From assembly GCF_902362185.1 (NCBI RefSeq), contig NC_044499.1:12797764-12861763 (forward strand): a stretch of DNA of 64,000 nucleotides. Direction: 5' to 3'. The DNA is from Chanos chanos. Its lineage: Eukaryota; Chordata; Actinopteri; Gonorynchiformes; Chanidae. The stretch's first letter is position 1. Every line of letters starts with the position of its first letter. The notes below the pieces were generated by a model, which saw only the letters and a program-made list of their open reading frames with translations, was not told the origin of the DNA and ran no database searches. A program made the position numbers and the translations under genes. Positions 11,901 to 25,531 of the stretch are shown piece after piece.

Positions 11901-13651
11901 TGTGTGAAACCCCTCTAGTTTGTCAGACCATTTTATTATGTTTAGCTCACTGTTTAAGAGAAATTGCTGAAACCGTTCCTGTTTGGAGCTCTTCTGATGA
12001 AGAAGTTGTGGAGTTAACCCGCTGTGAGAGAATTTTTTATCTGTCCTGTTTTCTGCAGAGACCCCTTGGCTCCATATGTTATCACGGTTCTTGTCTTGTT
12101 CAAACCCTGGCCAAATTCAAAGACCGCTCGATATTAATGAACAGCCTGCATAGCCTGACCCCCGCTGACCTTCTGACCATGGGCACTGACCAGTTTGGGA
12201 GCCACGCCCTACAGTCCCTGGTGACCTTGGCAAGTGACAAAGGGAAAGGAAAGATACTGAGGAAGCTAGAGGTAAGAGAAGGGCAGAGATTTAAAGACTG
12301 TTAGAACTTCAGACAGTTCTGTTCTTTATCATATAGTACTGTCTCAAAGACACTTCAGTGGTTATACCTCTTGTCTTAGGCATTTATACATCTTAGTATG
12401 TCAGAGGCCTCACTACTTTTGATTCGTTACTTGGGTTGTTAATGATGAATTGCTGACCGAGTATTTGCCGATAAGAATTTAGTCGATCGAGAGGTCCAAA
12501 CCAAATTAATAAATTGCGAGTCTCACGCATTTTGGTTAATGAATAATCGATTAATTGTTCATCAACATTAGCGACTGTCGATCAAGAAAATCCCTTTAAA
12601 TTTGCAACCCCTGCCGAACCTCCCAGTTAAGCTTAACATTTACACTGAAATCTCAGTCAAGCATAGAGGCTCATGTGGAAATGTGTACTGGTAGTTGCCA
12701 AAGTAAAGAAATCAGTTGAGTAAATTGGGGATGCTAGGGATATTAGAGTATTTTCAAAAGCGGTTCCTCCACACAGATGTGGTTTCTGAGTTAATTAAAC
12801 AATTAAAGTCCCGTTTCGCTTAAGGCCATATATACAAACCTGGGCAAACCTGTTTGCCCATTATTTAGATGAATATAGCTGGAGGTCACTTTGTGGTCAC
12901 TTGTGGTCACTTTGAAATGGGGCTAATTGTCGACACGTTTGGTTTGGCAGCGGTAAGGGCAGCTCGACTCGCTGATGTTTTATTGAACATGGTGGCCCTA
13001 GAGGAGCAGTTACCAGCAGAATTCCTGATACTTTTAGATTCTGTACCAATGCACAATGAAGTTTCCTTTGTGAATGTTGGAGGCCCAGTGCAGATAACTG
13101 TATATCTATGCATGTAGAGGCTGTGTAGATATTAAGGAGGTTTTGTCTTTATCCCCAACTCTGGGCTCAGACAAATTGTAATATGAAGTGCTTCATTTCA
13201 TCCTTCTTTCATTCTTTCTTCCTTCCTCTCTCATTTTAGGGTCAGTATGTACAACTGGCCTGCTCCAAATACGGCAGCCGTCTGTTAGAAGCAATATGGA
13301 ACAGCGCCCCTGTCAGTCAAAGGCAGAACATAGCACAGGAGCTTGGTAAAATGATTACTACTTATGTGTTACAATTTTTGTTTTGTGTTTTCCAGTTTTT
13401 CAGGTATTAAGACTGTGTGTGTTTTTTAAGCTGGTTTACCAGTTGCCATTAGATCACCATACTAACGTTCTGTATGTGTACTCTTCTCTGTTGCAGTGCC
13501 CAGTGAAACTCAGCTCAGATCAGATCAGTTTGCCCGACACGTCTGGGCAAAATTTGCCCTGGCACATTTCGTGAGGAGGCGCGCCCAATGGCAGGAAATA
13601 CAGTCCGGCGAATCAAAGAAGAGAAAGATGTTTAGTGACATTTTGGACTAA
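8938..13651 (+). CDS. nop9: NOP9 nucleolar Pumilio-repeat protein
   Basis: NOP9 is a nucleolar RNA-binding protein of small-subunit pre-rRNA processing, built from Pumilio repeats. Coding exons, all GT-AG with matching phases: 8938-9154, 9408-9644, 9839-10057, 10365-10463, 10611-10752, 10885-11077, 11302-11442, 11619-11738, 12059-12271, 13240-13345, 13497-13651; total 1842 nt, 613 residues, close to the human length. Exon 1 is lysine/arginine-rich (LKRKRSG, VKRKRLD) like a nucleolar signal and ends in YFRRVNERLSDGF. Repeats follow, with helix starts such as LFVENVLLEVKGK, GSVTLQKLL, GGHVMESALRQM, GSHVVRTL, SSRLIETVIQL, FPVQKLI, GSHALQSLV and GSRLLEAIW. The C-terminus KKRKMFSDILD is basic, as in the family. 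The ATG at 8938 is chosen because it opens the frame leading into conserved sequence; a nearby in-frame ATG (8950) is possible. Intron 9 holds a MITE remnant. Confidence 0.93.
12405..12613. mobile_element. probable hAT-type MITE remnant in nop9 intron 9
   Basis: The segment contains repeated tcgat/attaatcgatt motifs and ends in tttgcaacccctg, resembling the cagggg-ttgcaa ends of fish hAT elements. A clean left terminal repeat could not be found, so the left boundary is approximate and the family is uncertain. Confidence 0.35.
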
Positions 13652-14635
13652 AAAGGAATGTGACATGTTTTAATGGCATAAATTATGACGTTTTTCAGAA
13701 TGGTTTTTGTATGAAAAAAACCAAAACGTACATTTATGTGGTCTTCTGTCAGGATATAGTAAGATCACTATGCTTTTTGTATTATTTTCTCTGCAGTTCT
13801 CATGCCATGTACATGCTCAATTGTATGATTGGGTGTGGTGCGTTTGTTTCATGTGTTAAAAACCTTTCCTGGGAAATACAGAGCGTTTTCAGCGGAATGG
13901 TGTCGCACATTCTGAGGTCTTGATAAAACACAAATGTACAGTCATTGTATCGATGCCAATCTGGCCATATAACCCATGGCCTTCATAGTACGGGTGTGTT
14001 ATCTAAATCCCTCTGTCATGGATGAACGATCTGTTCATGAGATCTCTCATCTTCTTTGGTGGGGCAGTTTATTCATATCAACATACATATCCACCAGTGC
14101 TGTGTCCTGCACCAGTGTTCTGAGGAATTCTGTGAGGCTATCATTGTGGTAGGGTGTTGGTGCTGTGTTTTATGTACAGATGCACAGAGCTCTGACTCCA
14201 GGGAAGTCAGATGATAAAGATGTATGAAAAGAAGGGAGTTGGAAGTTATCTGAAGTAGAAGCATCTTGAGAAATTGTTGCTTTGACTTTGCTGAATGTTC
14301 AAGCACACCTGGTGTTTCAGTCATGAAGGCTTCATCTGTTTTACGACAGCTCTGACCCCGGGACCTTTGGTAGGGAAGAGTTTCCGCTGAAATCACAGAT
14401 CGACTTTGAATGCTCATTTAGATTTACGTGAAAATATGTGCATTTTTGCATATGTGCAAGTTCAATTTAGCTTTGTGACGTTCGGTATTAAAGACGTGTT
14501 GTAGCTGTATGAAAGTACCTTTGTCCAGTGTGGAACAGGTCTAATGAGAAGTGCTGAGGGTGTGACGTAAGAAACGGAGTGAGAGACAGAGTGAAAGCTG
14601 TGCAGCTGGAGTTTTGCTTTAGAGTGTTCTCTATC

Positions 14636-14659
14636 AGAGAGAGAGAGAGAGAGAGAGAA
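14636..14659. repeat. (GA)n microsatellite
   Basis: A perfect ga run of about 12 units; frames reading EREREREH or SLSLSLS across it are repeat artefacts. Confidence 0.9.
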
Positions 14660-17369
14660 CATCCAGCAGAGTCTGATCGCCGAGGGCACTCTGACATCCA
14701 GCTGCAGGCTGCTGCTGACCCAGCCAAAATCAAGCCTGATATAACGGCCTACAAAAAAAAAATAAAAAAATAAAATAAAGCCACAATGATTCTCGCTCTG
14801 TAACACCGTTATAACCTGAGACCAATAGTTCCGCTCGTCCCTGCTATGGCTTTGTCTCCCCCTGCTCCGTGTCATTCTTTTGTGTGAGTGATGAAGAGTG
14901 TATGTGACCTGGCTTCACCATTTTACCTGCATATGTGCAAAGAGACAAGAATGTGCTGTGATTGCACCCAGGTTGGGGGTGACAGGTGGACTAGTATTAA
15001 TCAGTCTCATTGTATGTCTTCCATTATTTGCCTTAAAATGTTTTTTAGGACTTTAGTGGTTGTCCCTTGCTCTATCATATCTGCCATATTCATTTTAGTT
15101 CATTACTGCAAGTTTGTTTAAGTAGGTCAAATTCTTTTTAACGTGCACCGTGAGCCAGTCTCTCTCTAGAAAAGCACGTACACAATATGGTCATTAATTA
15201 ATGTATCACTCTGCGTTCCGTGGCTGTTCAGCAGTAATTAATTGTCAATGAATGTGTTATATATACTTTGTGAATGTTTTCGTCGTGGGTAGAATAAGTT
15301 TAGAACGTATAGCCAGTGCTCTCCAAGGAGAGCAGTGACAGTCATCCGAGTCGATTCTCCCACAGGAACGGAGCGTTTGGGATTTCCTGTGAACTCCACC
15401 GCCCTTGCTCTCCCCCTCATTAGTGACCTGTTGATGGATAACAAGGCTAATTGTAGCCCTGCTCAGCAGCTTTTGGTCTGTCCAGCTGCCTCAACCCCAC
15501 AGCTGCCAGCGGTTATCAGTTAAGCGGTCCCTCACGCGGTCTGCGCAGCTGAGCTTACTCACACATGCCCGTGGCCGAGCGGTCCGCACAGCGCGGGGAA
15601 AATGAATCGCTGTGGGCGCTTATCCGGTTGCCTTTTGTTTTTAATTGTCCTTTCAGAGTGCTGTCTTAATCACAACGCTAAGACTAACCTCTTGTTCGGT
15701 ACGCGTATATCATGAATGGAATTTTTATTTCACATGGCATCGGCGCATATTTTCGGTGGTTAGACCGTGGATGGAATTTGACCAGCTCAGTCCCGGTGCC
15801 TTTTTGCGCAAGTGCCTTTTTTATGGCCCTATAAGCTGCTTTTCTATTATGCACTGATGTGTACGTGCACTTTCGAGCAGCAGGATTTAGCATGCTATAT
15901 TTATGTGTCTCCTCCCTGTGAGATGTGCAACCAGCACAGGGAATCTGTCTCTGGTTGCTAATTTACCATCCGGTTGTTTACAGCACAGAACAGATGAAGC
16001 TTTAAATTTGTATCTTAATTTCTGAATGTATTTGATCTTATTAAGCATCTCAGTGATTGCATATTTTCTCAGAGCGGTTCCTCTTTAGAATAACTCCTCC
16101 AAACAAGAAATATTCAAGATTTCAGATTTAAATAAGACGCGATTAGTGCCAGCTGCTTCGGGGAGGCTGTGCAGTGTCCGACTTAGTTTTAGACACACAC
16201 TTTCTCTACAGTATCAGATTTCAGTGTACCAGACAGGCAAGACTGCTTTTAACTTTTCTGTCTAATTGGGTAGAGGAGTGAGAGATGCTTAAATGTATCC
16301 TTCAGCAGGAATCACCCTTTATCCGTCTGAGTCTCACGCTGGGTAATTGTCCAGTCAACAGTCCTGTGTTTGACAAGACTCAGTCTGTGACTCTGTGTGA
16401 GGTAGTGATGTCGTCTCACTGAGAGAGCATCGGACAGCAGAACAGAGCACAACAAGATATCTGTTAGGAATCAGTTTTCCAAACAGCCACATGCTTTTTT
16501 AAAGGTCACGTGGCACAAAACTAAAGCACTGATATGCATAAGGAAAATAGCCATAACACAGGAGCATTAATTTTCTTTCTTCAGTAAAGAGGGGTAACAT
16601 TTTAGGGAGCAAGACTGTATATTAGAGGTGTGTCTCTTGTGAGATGTGCTGAAGAACATAGAGTCCTTCAGTTTACATTGTGCGGTTTTTCGTTTTAGTG
16701 AAAAATATTCCCAGTAAGTGTTGGAAATGCTACATAGAAATAATTATTTGATAATTGATAAAGTCAAATAATTATTAGGGATATCCTCTTTTTCCTTTTT
16801 TACTTTTCACAAGAAAAACAAAGCAAAACAAAACAAAAAATTTTGCATGCATTGCATATAGTGCACGCATTGATTTGACACCAGTCCTCACTATGGTTTG
16901 TAGTGGAAGTACTTAAAGTGAATGGGATAAAACATGGGTTAGGCCAAGTGTATTTACTTAAACACAAACACTACACAGTGACACAGTGCATGAGGTCCGG
17001 GCTTTGTACCACTAGGGTGTCCGCCTGGCAAATAATAAGTATCCATCCATTAGGCCGTCGACATGTGGCTCACGTCCGACAGTCATTTCCTGTTACTATT
17101 AGAGCAACGCTGGCCGACGCACACTCAGCCCACTACAGTACAGTTAACATGAGCTCAAGAGACAGGAAGTTCAAGCTCTCCGCTTTCTGACTGGCTCTAG
17201 TCTTTCGTTCCACCCAGAAGGTGCTGGCCCCCATGTTCACAATGGAAGGATGCCTGTCTGTTATTCCAGCAATGCTGAAATCAATGGGACCGTGTTAGAA
17301 AAGCGTTGGGCCTCCTTGCCTCATGTTGGATGGGTCTGATGACTGATGGCTGTAAGTGCATTCATGAGC

Positions 17370-17370
17370 C

Positions 17371-17403
<33 letters not shown>
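17370..17403. repeat. (TG)n microsatellite
   Basis: About 17 tg units following tgtatgtg; the VCVCVC frame across it is not coding. Confidence 0.95.
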
Positions 17404-17405
<2 letters not shown>

Positions 17406-17876
17406 ATTTTGTGGTTGTCATTGAGAGTTTTCCTTTGGTCACTTCAGAAAGTGTTTGTTTGTCTATGTCTTACTGGGAGGGGTCGGCCGGGACCGAAAAA
17501 AAGAACGCGCTACGATTCATGTCCTGTAGAAAAGTTTTCGTCTGACGTCGTCAAGCTTTTTCACAAAAGTGCTTTAAACCATAAATATTTTTAGGTTAAC
17601 CAAATCAATGGATCGTCCATGAGAAGTTCATTAGAATGCCATAAATTTCAAAAAGCTAATGCATCATGTAGACAGAAAGTGAAACAGTAAATGTAAACAA
17701 TAAATGTAAGCAATTTTTAGCCATAAAAACTAAGGGCAGTATCCAGTATTCATAAGTTCACAGAGCTTACCTAATGCTGATTTTCCTCTACACTCTTATT
17801 AGATCAAAACACAAGTATAGTCTTTCATCCCAAGAATTACACAAAAGCTGACCTCATCGCATAGAAGGCATGAGTG

Positions 17877-17903
17877 GGGATGGGGGTGGGGGTGGGGGGG
17901 TGG
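17877..17903. repeat. G-rich run with quadruplex potential
   Basis: Five or more blocks of three to seven G separated by single t or at spacers (gggg-at-ggggg-t-ggggg-t-ggggggg), which is the pattern of an intramolecular G-quadruplex. It lies far from any gene found here. Confidence 0.6.
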
Positions 17904-18565
17904 GGCAAGCGGGTAGTATAAGGCAGACGAGAGTTGTATAGGCATTACCAGAAATTCAATTATTAGTAATTGATGGTAACACAAAGGAGAACTTTCAATA
18001 ATCCTTAAAGGTAGATGTGATAGACAAAGAACACATTAGAAGTGAAATCTGTATATAATCAGTGTGTTAATGTGGTGTCTGATTATGTGCAAACAGTCAG
18101 ACAGATTTCTTTTCTTTTCTCTTTTTCCCCTCCTCAAAGTTATTGCATATTAGTTTGACATGTTATGGGTGTTTGCTCTGTGTGTCAAGAACAATTGGGC
18201 AAATCGTTTTGCGCCGTGAGAGAGTGTACACTGGGAAGAGGGTGACTCATTAATAGAATTTAAAGCTTCTCATAATCAGATAAGGCCTTGGTGTAAGATG
18301 AAACAGCGCTGCAGACATGGATGTGTTCACATCTGTGATGAAATCTTTTGATGTCATAAATATGATGGTGACCGTAGTTTGGAATGTGCTTTTCGGAACA
18401 AAACAATCTATGGATCATTTGGTCTCCTCCGTGCCCCAGCTTGAGTCCATTATTGATGACATCTTGATCCAATTTGACGAATTTTAGAGGTTTGCCCAAA
18501 ATGAAAGGCCGTCCGGAGCAAACTCAGGTCATATTTCTCCAGGTTTCACCTAATTTCTTGTTTTC

Positions 18566-18641
18566 TCTCTCTCTCTCTGTTGCGCTCTCTCTCTCTCTCA
18601 TGTATACACAGACAAATCATGGTGATTTATGAATATTAATT

Positions 18642-18683
<42 letters not shown>
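18566..18683. repeat. TC microsatellite followed by (TA)n
   Basis: A tc run (18566-18599, with one tgttgcg interruption) and, after 47 bases, a TA run of about 37 bp (18647-18683). Confidence 0.9.
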
Positions 18684-18685
<2 letters not shown>

Positions 18686-21600
18686 CCACAGTTTTGAATC
18701 TGTTCCACACTTTTTTTGCCAACCATCTCTTTTGAGTTGACCTTGATCCAATCATTGTCTTCATGTGAATCAGGATTAATGCAAATTTCATTCAAGACTA
18801 AACAAGGAACAGGCTGTACTTAACCATGCTCACTTGAGGGCTGAAAACAATGATAAAACCTAAAGCGATGCTGAGATTTATTTATCACTGAGAAATTTTT
18901 TTCTTCTGTCCCTAGAGGTTCTTATAAGCATATTAGAGACTAATCCGCTAGTTTTCGTTGGAATTACCAGGTAATATAAAAACTGCTATTGACGAGCTAA
19001 TGGTGTTTGTTCTCAAAATTTTGAAATTTGCTCTCTTCTGGTGGAAATCATCATAAGATGATCTGCTTTGATCCAGTCACCATTGTGTGAGGTAATCATG
19101 CTGTTTCTGTCATGTTGTATTCAGTAATGACAAGAAGCATGGCTTTGAATATGGAAGGTTGAGCCCTGACTCTTAGGCCAGTTGCCACGGGCTCTTTCAG
19201 TCCAAATGTAAGCCAAGGATTGATTGAGCCTGGCAGGTCTGAACTGGGTTCTCCCCAGTCATACTCACTGAGGTGAGAGGGTTAGAGGTAACGGTTGGTT
19301 ATTCATGGAGGACGCCTCTCATTTTGCATGTCTCAAAGAGAGCTTGTAAAAACATTCTTCTGACACAGCGAAGAAACGGTTTAGATCGCCATTCTTGAGT
19401 TTATACTTCTTTTTTTTTTTTTTTTTTTTTGAATTTGTTGGTGAGTCGCTACTGTAAATGTAAAAATTTGTTGTACATGTAAGTTCTAAAAACACGTGAG
19501 TGAGTGCAGATTAACTGAAAAGGGGACACATTTTGAGAACATCTGAAGGAATTAGTAACACTTCATTGTACAGAGGCACAAGGCAGGATGCAAGTTTTTT
19601 TTTTTCATAAGCACTTCCATGTTTAAAATACAATGGCTGTCATCAAGCCTGGAATTTTTGCCAACAGAAGACTCATTTGGCAGAAAGCCAATAACAGCGA
19701 GAATAGTCACAATGCTCAAAGTATTTTACTCTCTGAATATTCAGTCCATGAAGTGGTTATTTCAAACGTCTGAGATTACCGGTTTTATGTACATGGCTAT
19801 TTGTGTTATAAATATGTTATAACTTATCAATGCCACTTCATTTCCTTGTTTTCAAGTAGTGATGCCAATTAGAATAGCAAATAGATTAAGAAAATTATTT
19901 AATTGCAGTTTTCACCATGATCGTTTAGATTGAATACAATGTTTCACCGTCCTAAATTGTATTCATCTCACGTGTGCATATAGTATGAATTCGTACAGTT
20001 TGAACCTAAAACCAAACTGTTACTATTACATTACCCCCTGACAACCCACAGCCATTTCTTCACAGAGCCTATGGCAACAGTGCTTTTCTATGCGGCCTCC
20101 ACTCTGTCCCACTCCAGCCCACCACATTCAGTAGGCAGCTTGGCCTAGTGAAGCTGACAGCAAAGACAGAATCATCAGCTCACACCTGCTGCTCTGCTGG
20201 CCTCATAGACACACAGTCTTTCCTTCAGCTTTTAACACCTGCTCCTGGGAGTTCACTGCAACAGAGAAGGGATGGACATAAGGGTTAAAGACGGGGGGGG
20301 GGGGGGGGCGAAAGGGGGTCTTTTTCATTCGCCTTGCCCCCTAATGCTCACACCTGGGTGGGCCAGTTACCCACAGCTGTTGGTAGAAGTGGAGTGATAT
20401 CAGAGCAGAGAGCTGTTGCAATGAGCCACTATTTGTAATTAAATCTGTCTAAATCCTGTTATGAAAACAAAGCGCATGTAGATTATTCATGCAGCGAACA
20501 CTGTTCAACAACATTGCATCATAAAATCATTCTGTGGTTACAACGAATTATAGTCTGAGCTCTTAGGGGCATCCAAACAAAACAGTACTCAAATTACTGG
20601 CAAATTACTTGGTTTTTTTTTCTTTTCTTTTCTTTTTTTTTTTTAATTCTCAGTCTCGCTAATTCACCGTTCATGTGCGCAGTTTACTTGAGTAAGCTGC
20701 GCTGGCCCACGCTATCTACTGCTACACATAATGCAGAGGAGCGATGAGAACTTTCATATCACCATTATAGCGCCATGCTACATATACCAATCAACCGCTT
20801 TCCCTCATCAGTTTTTCATTCATTTCTCCACATGTCCTTATCTCTCTCTGATCTCTACTGCTACCTGGGAAAGCCCAAAACCCTCCTTGCTTAGCCCAGT
20901 CAGGCCTGGCATCTGGGTGGCTGTCACGAATACCAGCATGTGCGGACTCCGTCCTGGCACTGAACCCAGCAGACTACGCCCGGCCTAAACCCTTATCACC
21001 TGCATCACACATCCACCTCTGTCCTCTCTCTTCCCCCTACACTGCACAGAGGGAGAGAGGGCCTTCTATTCTCAACAGAGGGGACAAAAATATCTAGATC
21101 TGCAAAAGCTATTACTCATCTTTTCTTAATGATTCACTTTCCAGCTCTATTTAATCACAATCAGTGAGACAGAACAGGAGTTTTAACAGATAGTACGATT
21201 AGGAGGGCATTTCTGGGACTCTAGAAGAATCTTGCAGTTGGTAAAAATGTAACATAAATGAACTATTACAGAGAAACTCCTTTGTTCTCTGTCAATTTTG
21301 GAGCATGAGCACTTTTAATGTGCATTCATAAAACAACAACAACAACAAAAAAAACAATACTAAAAGCCAACAACCCACCAACAGATGAACTTTTCAGTGG
21401 GTTTGACTTAGTTATAATCACTTCATCACCAGACAGTGATGACACCATCGCTTCTGATGGTGCTTCTTTTCAGAGTCAGCAGGCAGCACACAGAGGAGCT
21501 ACAGGAGCGACGGAGGAGGTGGGAGGGGAGGGGGGTGGTGTTGGGAGGTGGCAGGCAGGTACAGACAGGTCTGCTAAAGAAGGTTTTAGTGGCCCCATGA

Positions 21601-22859
21601 CCCCCTGCAGTGAGAAGAGAATTCTGCTCTGTTTTTATCTCCTTCTTAGAGGGATATCAATCATTCTTTTCATCTTATTTTGCTGTTCCTTCATCATTTT
21701 TTTTTCTCTCTTCTGTCTTTCTGTGTGTTCTCACATTTTTTTTTCCATTTAACTGAATTGATTTAGACTTTGAACCAGGACAACTAAATAACAAAATGAA
21801 CAATCCGTCCGTTACTTTCAAAATCTGTGCACTCGCCGTTCTATGTGTCTTTTACTGGTTCCAGGGCGATGCCATGTCCTCTGCTGGTCGTATTTGTACA
21901 ACGTTGACCAAGTTTTTCAACTAGTAACAAACAACTGACGTAAAATACAAAGATTACACAATATAAAACAATCTCTCTGCTCTGTTTACAAGAGAATATA
22001 ACAACATGCAGTTACTTCAACATTATCATCCGACAACGCGGTACGCTCTGAAAAGGTAAACTTCTGTAGCAGATACATTCCTACCATCTTACTGGCACCT
22101 ATGCATCACTTCCCAGTGGGCACAGCACAATAGTGGCACAGCCATACTTACCCTTAGTAACTATCAGAGGACAGCTATCTCTCCACACAAACATCCTCTG
22201 GGTATGATAATGGTATCTGGACCTCCATCACCCAGTGCAGGCAGAGTGAGGAGGGAGATAGACCTACACAGAGAGAATGATACCTGGAGGCTTAGGCAGA
22301 CAGACTGGACGCGAATCATAAACAATGTGTTTTACAAGCCTGGCGTGTTTGTTACCTAATGAACAAAGTCGACCATGATTCACTGGCGTTAGATAATAAT
22401 ATTTAACATCGTACCAAGTTCTAACCTGGCCCTTATCAATGATTTTGAGGTAGTATATTTTGATGTAAGGTTTTTTAATTAACCTGGATATTTTCTTTCG
22501 GTGTACACACATACTTGCAATCATGCAATCTCCGTGTTTCAGAGTCAGAGAAAAGAAAAACTCCTTGATTTCTCCATCAAATCTAAATTAAGACAGGCAT
22601 TGCTTCATGAATTAGTTGTGAAATATGTTTACTAACAGAGGGTTGAATTGAAGACATATTCAGGGATTTTTAGCGAGCGTATCCGTCATATGAGTCATAT
22701 GAGTCAACTCAGAATCCAGTAACACATCTTTGCAGATGTGGAGTGTCAGAACAAACCAATTACATGAGATAGAAAATATTTTTAAAACAAATATGTAAAA
22801 AAATTCTTTGCCATCAATAACGACTAATCACCGTTTAAACGTCTTGATAATTTAGGGGT

Positions 22860-23190
22860 GTTAAACGTTATTCGATTTTTTTTTCACGCGCAATTTCAAA
22901 CGCTGAGCATTTGTAACTCCACATTCTTTTAACAGAGTTGGATTCTCTTCGTCTGTCTCTTGTGTGTTTTTCTCGAAGACACCTGAAACGGTTTGCTTCT
23001 CGCCATCATCCCGGGGAACGCCCGAGGTGTCAGAGAGACGGTTCTGCTTACCTGTTTTTAAACAATGCCGTGGAACACCTGCGTGCCGCGAGGTCGGGGG
23101 GGCAGGGTCAAGTCTAAGCATGGAGGAATCCTCCGCGCTGGCAGCAAAGCGAGGAGAGGGAGGCAGTGAGGGACTTCACACATAACTGAG
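22860..23190. other. locally GC-richer patch, open on both strands
   Basis: This 330-bp patch is richer in CG dinucleotides than its surroundings (ccatcatcccggggaacgcccgag, gtgccgcgaggtcgggg). A frame of 86 codons is open on minus (22861-23121) and one of 73 on plus (22964-23185). Neither resembles a family I know, and neither has clear splice partners. It could be the start region of a non-coding transcript, an unrecognised exon, or plain single-copy DNA. Confidence 0.3.
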
Positions 23191-25492
23191 CCTTCACAGG
23201 TGCAATGCCTCTATTGTGGCTGAGAGAAGGTCATGTCCTTATACAGCACTCTCCTACCTGTCCGTCACCTGGGCCCTTTGATATGGGCCACCACTTGAGT
23301 AGCTTCCTGTTCAAGCTTAACATTCCTTCACTCAGACCCGTCTTGGGCTAACTTTAAAGAGAAGAGCTTAAGCTACGTGGAAAAAAAAATATATGGACCC
23401 TAACTTGAAGAAATGATTCAGAGGGATTTTTGGATTGTCAACCGTTTAAGCTTTAGGATCCATGACCGCATCTCTGATTAAGTTGGCACTTTTGATAATG
23501 ATGTGATGAGTGAATGATAAAAAGCAGTGGGACAGAACCTCTGATGCAAGACTGAGTTACCATAATTGCCTCAGTCTAACTGAAAAGATTTAAGTAGGTT
23601 TTGGGTTTTCAGCAAACTGTCGTCAAACAAAAAGTCAGCAACCTACTTAACTGTAGAGAGACCAGCTGAAGAAGGGGGGGGGGGGGGGGGTGTCATCAAT
23701 GTATTGTGTTACTGGGCTTCAGAGAGAATTTTACCCTTTTCTCGAGATGTACAGTAAATGTTCAGATACTGTGGGAAAATAAAAGTAAATATAAATTTAA
23801 ACTTTTTTTTTTTTCTTTATTGGCACTCAGACAGACGGTCCTCAGATTTTGATATGCCACACTAGCGTATCAAAAGAGCTGACACAATCAAGTCAATTGG
23901 CATCTGCATGTCAACACACGATAAGAGAACAGTGGGAGTGTTGCTTCCCGGAGAGGAAGGCAGGAGACTATGAATCCTGGAAAAAAAAAAATAATAATAA
24001 TAATAAAAATAATTGCCACATGTGCCTCACACTGTGTTCCCAGATACAACAGAACACGGTGAACAGCCTCAGGTCTTGGTGCCTGATAGAGATGTCCTCC
24101 ACAGCAGTAGAATATTACTAACAGATAGATAGGCAGTCACACTCAGTGCTGGGTAGGCTAAGCAGCTGTATGTCACCCACATTTAAAACAAGAGTGTTGC
24201 AAAATACTGTAACTCTATAGTGCATCTGTTTTGACTGTCGAATGGTTAAACAGGGTTACCGAGATGTTTCGTGCGCATAAAAAGTGTAAAAATGTGTTGG
24301 GATTTGTCTTCCCCTCCCTTTTTCATCAGAATTTCGAAATTCGAGGGATATAAACTCGTTGAATGTTCGTTGACCACAGTGAGCTATTACATTTTTTGTG
24401 TCAGAAATGAAGAACTGCGAGGACCGAGTTGCAGCAAGTTTTGCTTGTAATTTGCCGCAAACTGACACGTTTAAATTACATAACGTTTCGCTTGTTTCGC
24501 TTTCGCTGTTATGCGCATTCCTTTGAGTAAGGTAAAGAAAAAACCTGAGAACTATTTAAACTGAGAATTACATAAATGGAAAGCGTTTGTGTTTTTGTAT
24601 CCTTTTTGCTGCGTTTTATTGTTCTTCAGAAAAGAAGTTTACAGTCTTATAAATAGCAGTGTGCGACGGAGAGTGTTTGAGAAAGCCGATAAAGACTCAA
24701 AAGGAATGCCAAACAAGCGGAAGATGTTATGTCTACAAGTGTCCATATCATGGAGAGAGCACAGAAAATGGCATTGAGTGGAGAGGAGAGTGTTTCATCA
24801 TTTCATTCTCTTCAGCCACATTCACAATGTAAAAGATTACAAAGCATTCTCCGCTGTTTGAGCTCCCTGTCCTTTTGCAAAAATGAGGTCTTTGCCAGTG
24901 GACAGTTTTAAACATGTGGGACTTTTACAAAAACAAGGGATAGGATTAGGGTTATCAAAGGGTTAATCTAACAGTTGAATTGTCGGCAACCAATCATAGG
25001 GGTAATATTTTGGAACTTGTTGGTAATTCTACACTTATTCCATTTGTACTTTATTTACCTTTGTCTTCTTAATAAATTATTTTGAAGGGGTTTTTTATGT
25101 CCGTATGTCTGATGTTTCCTGCTTATGTTACAAAGCGTGATTTGACTGATTCATACAGACATTTTGCACTGAATGGATAATTGCCTCACACACAATAGAT
25201 TTTAGTCAGACGGAAAACAGGATGACTCTTCAGGAATAGAGTCCTTTACCTTAATCAGAAGGTGAGACAAAACAAAAAACTTTACTCATGGTACTGGTGA
25301 GCAGTCTGTGTCTGTCATTTTGTCTGGTTTGTGTCGTGGTTCAGTAAAGAAAAAGAAAGACTGTTTTTGCAAGGTTGAAAATGACTGATCATTTTAAATC
25401 ATGTGGTATGTGGTTGATGTAAACCTTCCCTTTTCCCTTTTTTCTTTCTGTCTCTGTCTCTCACTCTCTCTTTTTCTTTTTCTTCCTTTCTT

Positions 25493-25496
<4 letters not shown>

Positions 25497-25528
<32 letters not shown>
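25497..25528. repeat. (TC)n microsatellite
   Basis: A perfect tc run after a long pyrimidine-rich stretch (25425-25496). Confidence 0.95.

Positions 25529-25531
<3 letters not shown>

Larger units (their letters stand above)
13652..22859. other. gene-free interval downstream of nop9
   Basis: The start will hold the nop9 3'UTR; a candidate polyadenylation signal aataaa lies near 14772 in an A-rich patch. Beyond it I find no exon chain or domain. It contains microsatellites: GA (14636-14659), TG (17370-17403), TC (18566-18599), TA (18647-18683), a T run (19410-19432) and a G run near 20286. Open frames of up to 144 codons, on either strand, are compositionally simple. Confidence 0.45.

Noticed and set aside
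15565-15640. tRNA-like gtggccgagcggtc
   Set aside because: Looks like an A box of a leucine/serine tRNA, but no B box (ggttcgaatcc-type) and no acceptor stem follow.
21318-21752. 144-codon frame with a hydrophobic end
   Set aside because: Low-complexity start (T/K), glycine-rich middle and T-run-encoded Phe/Ser tail; no known domain and no splice partner.
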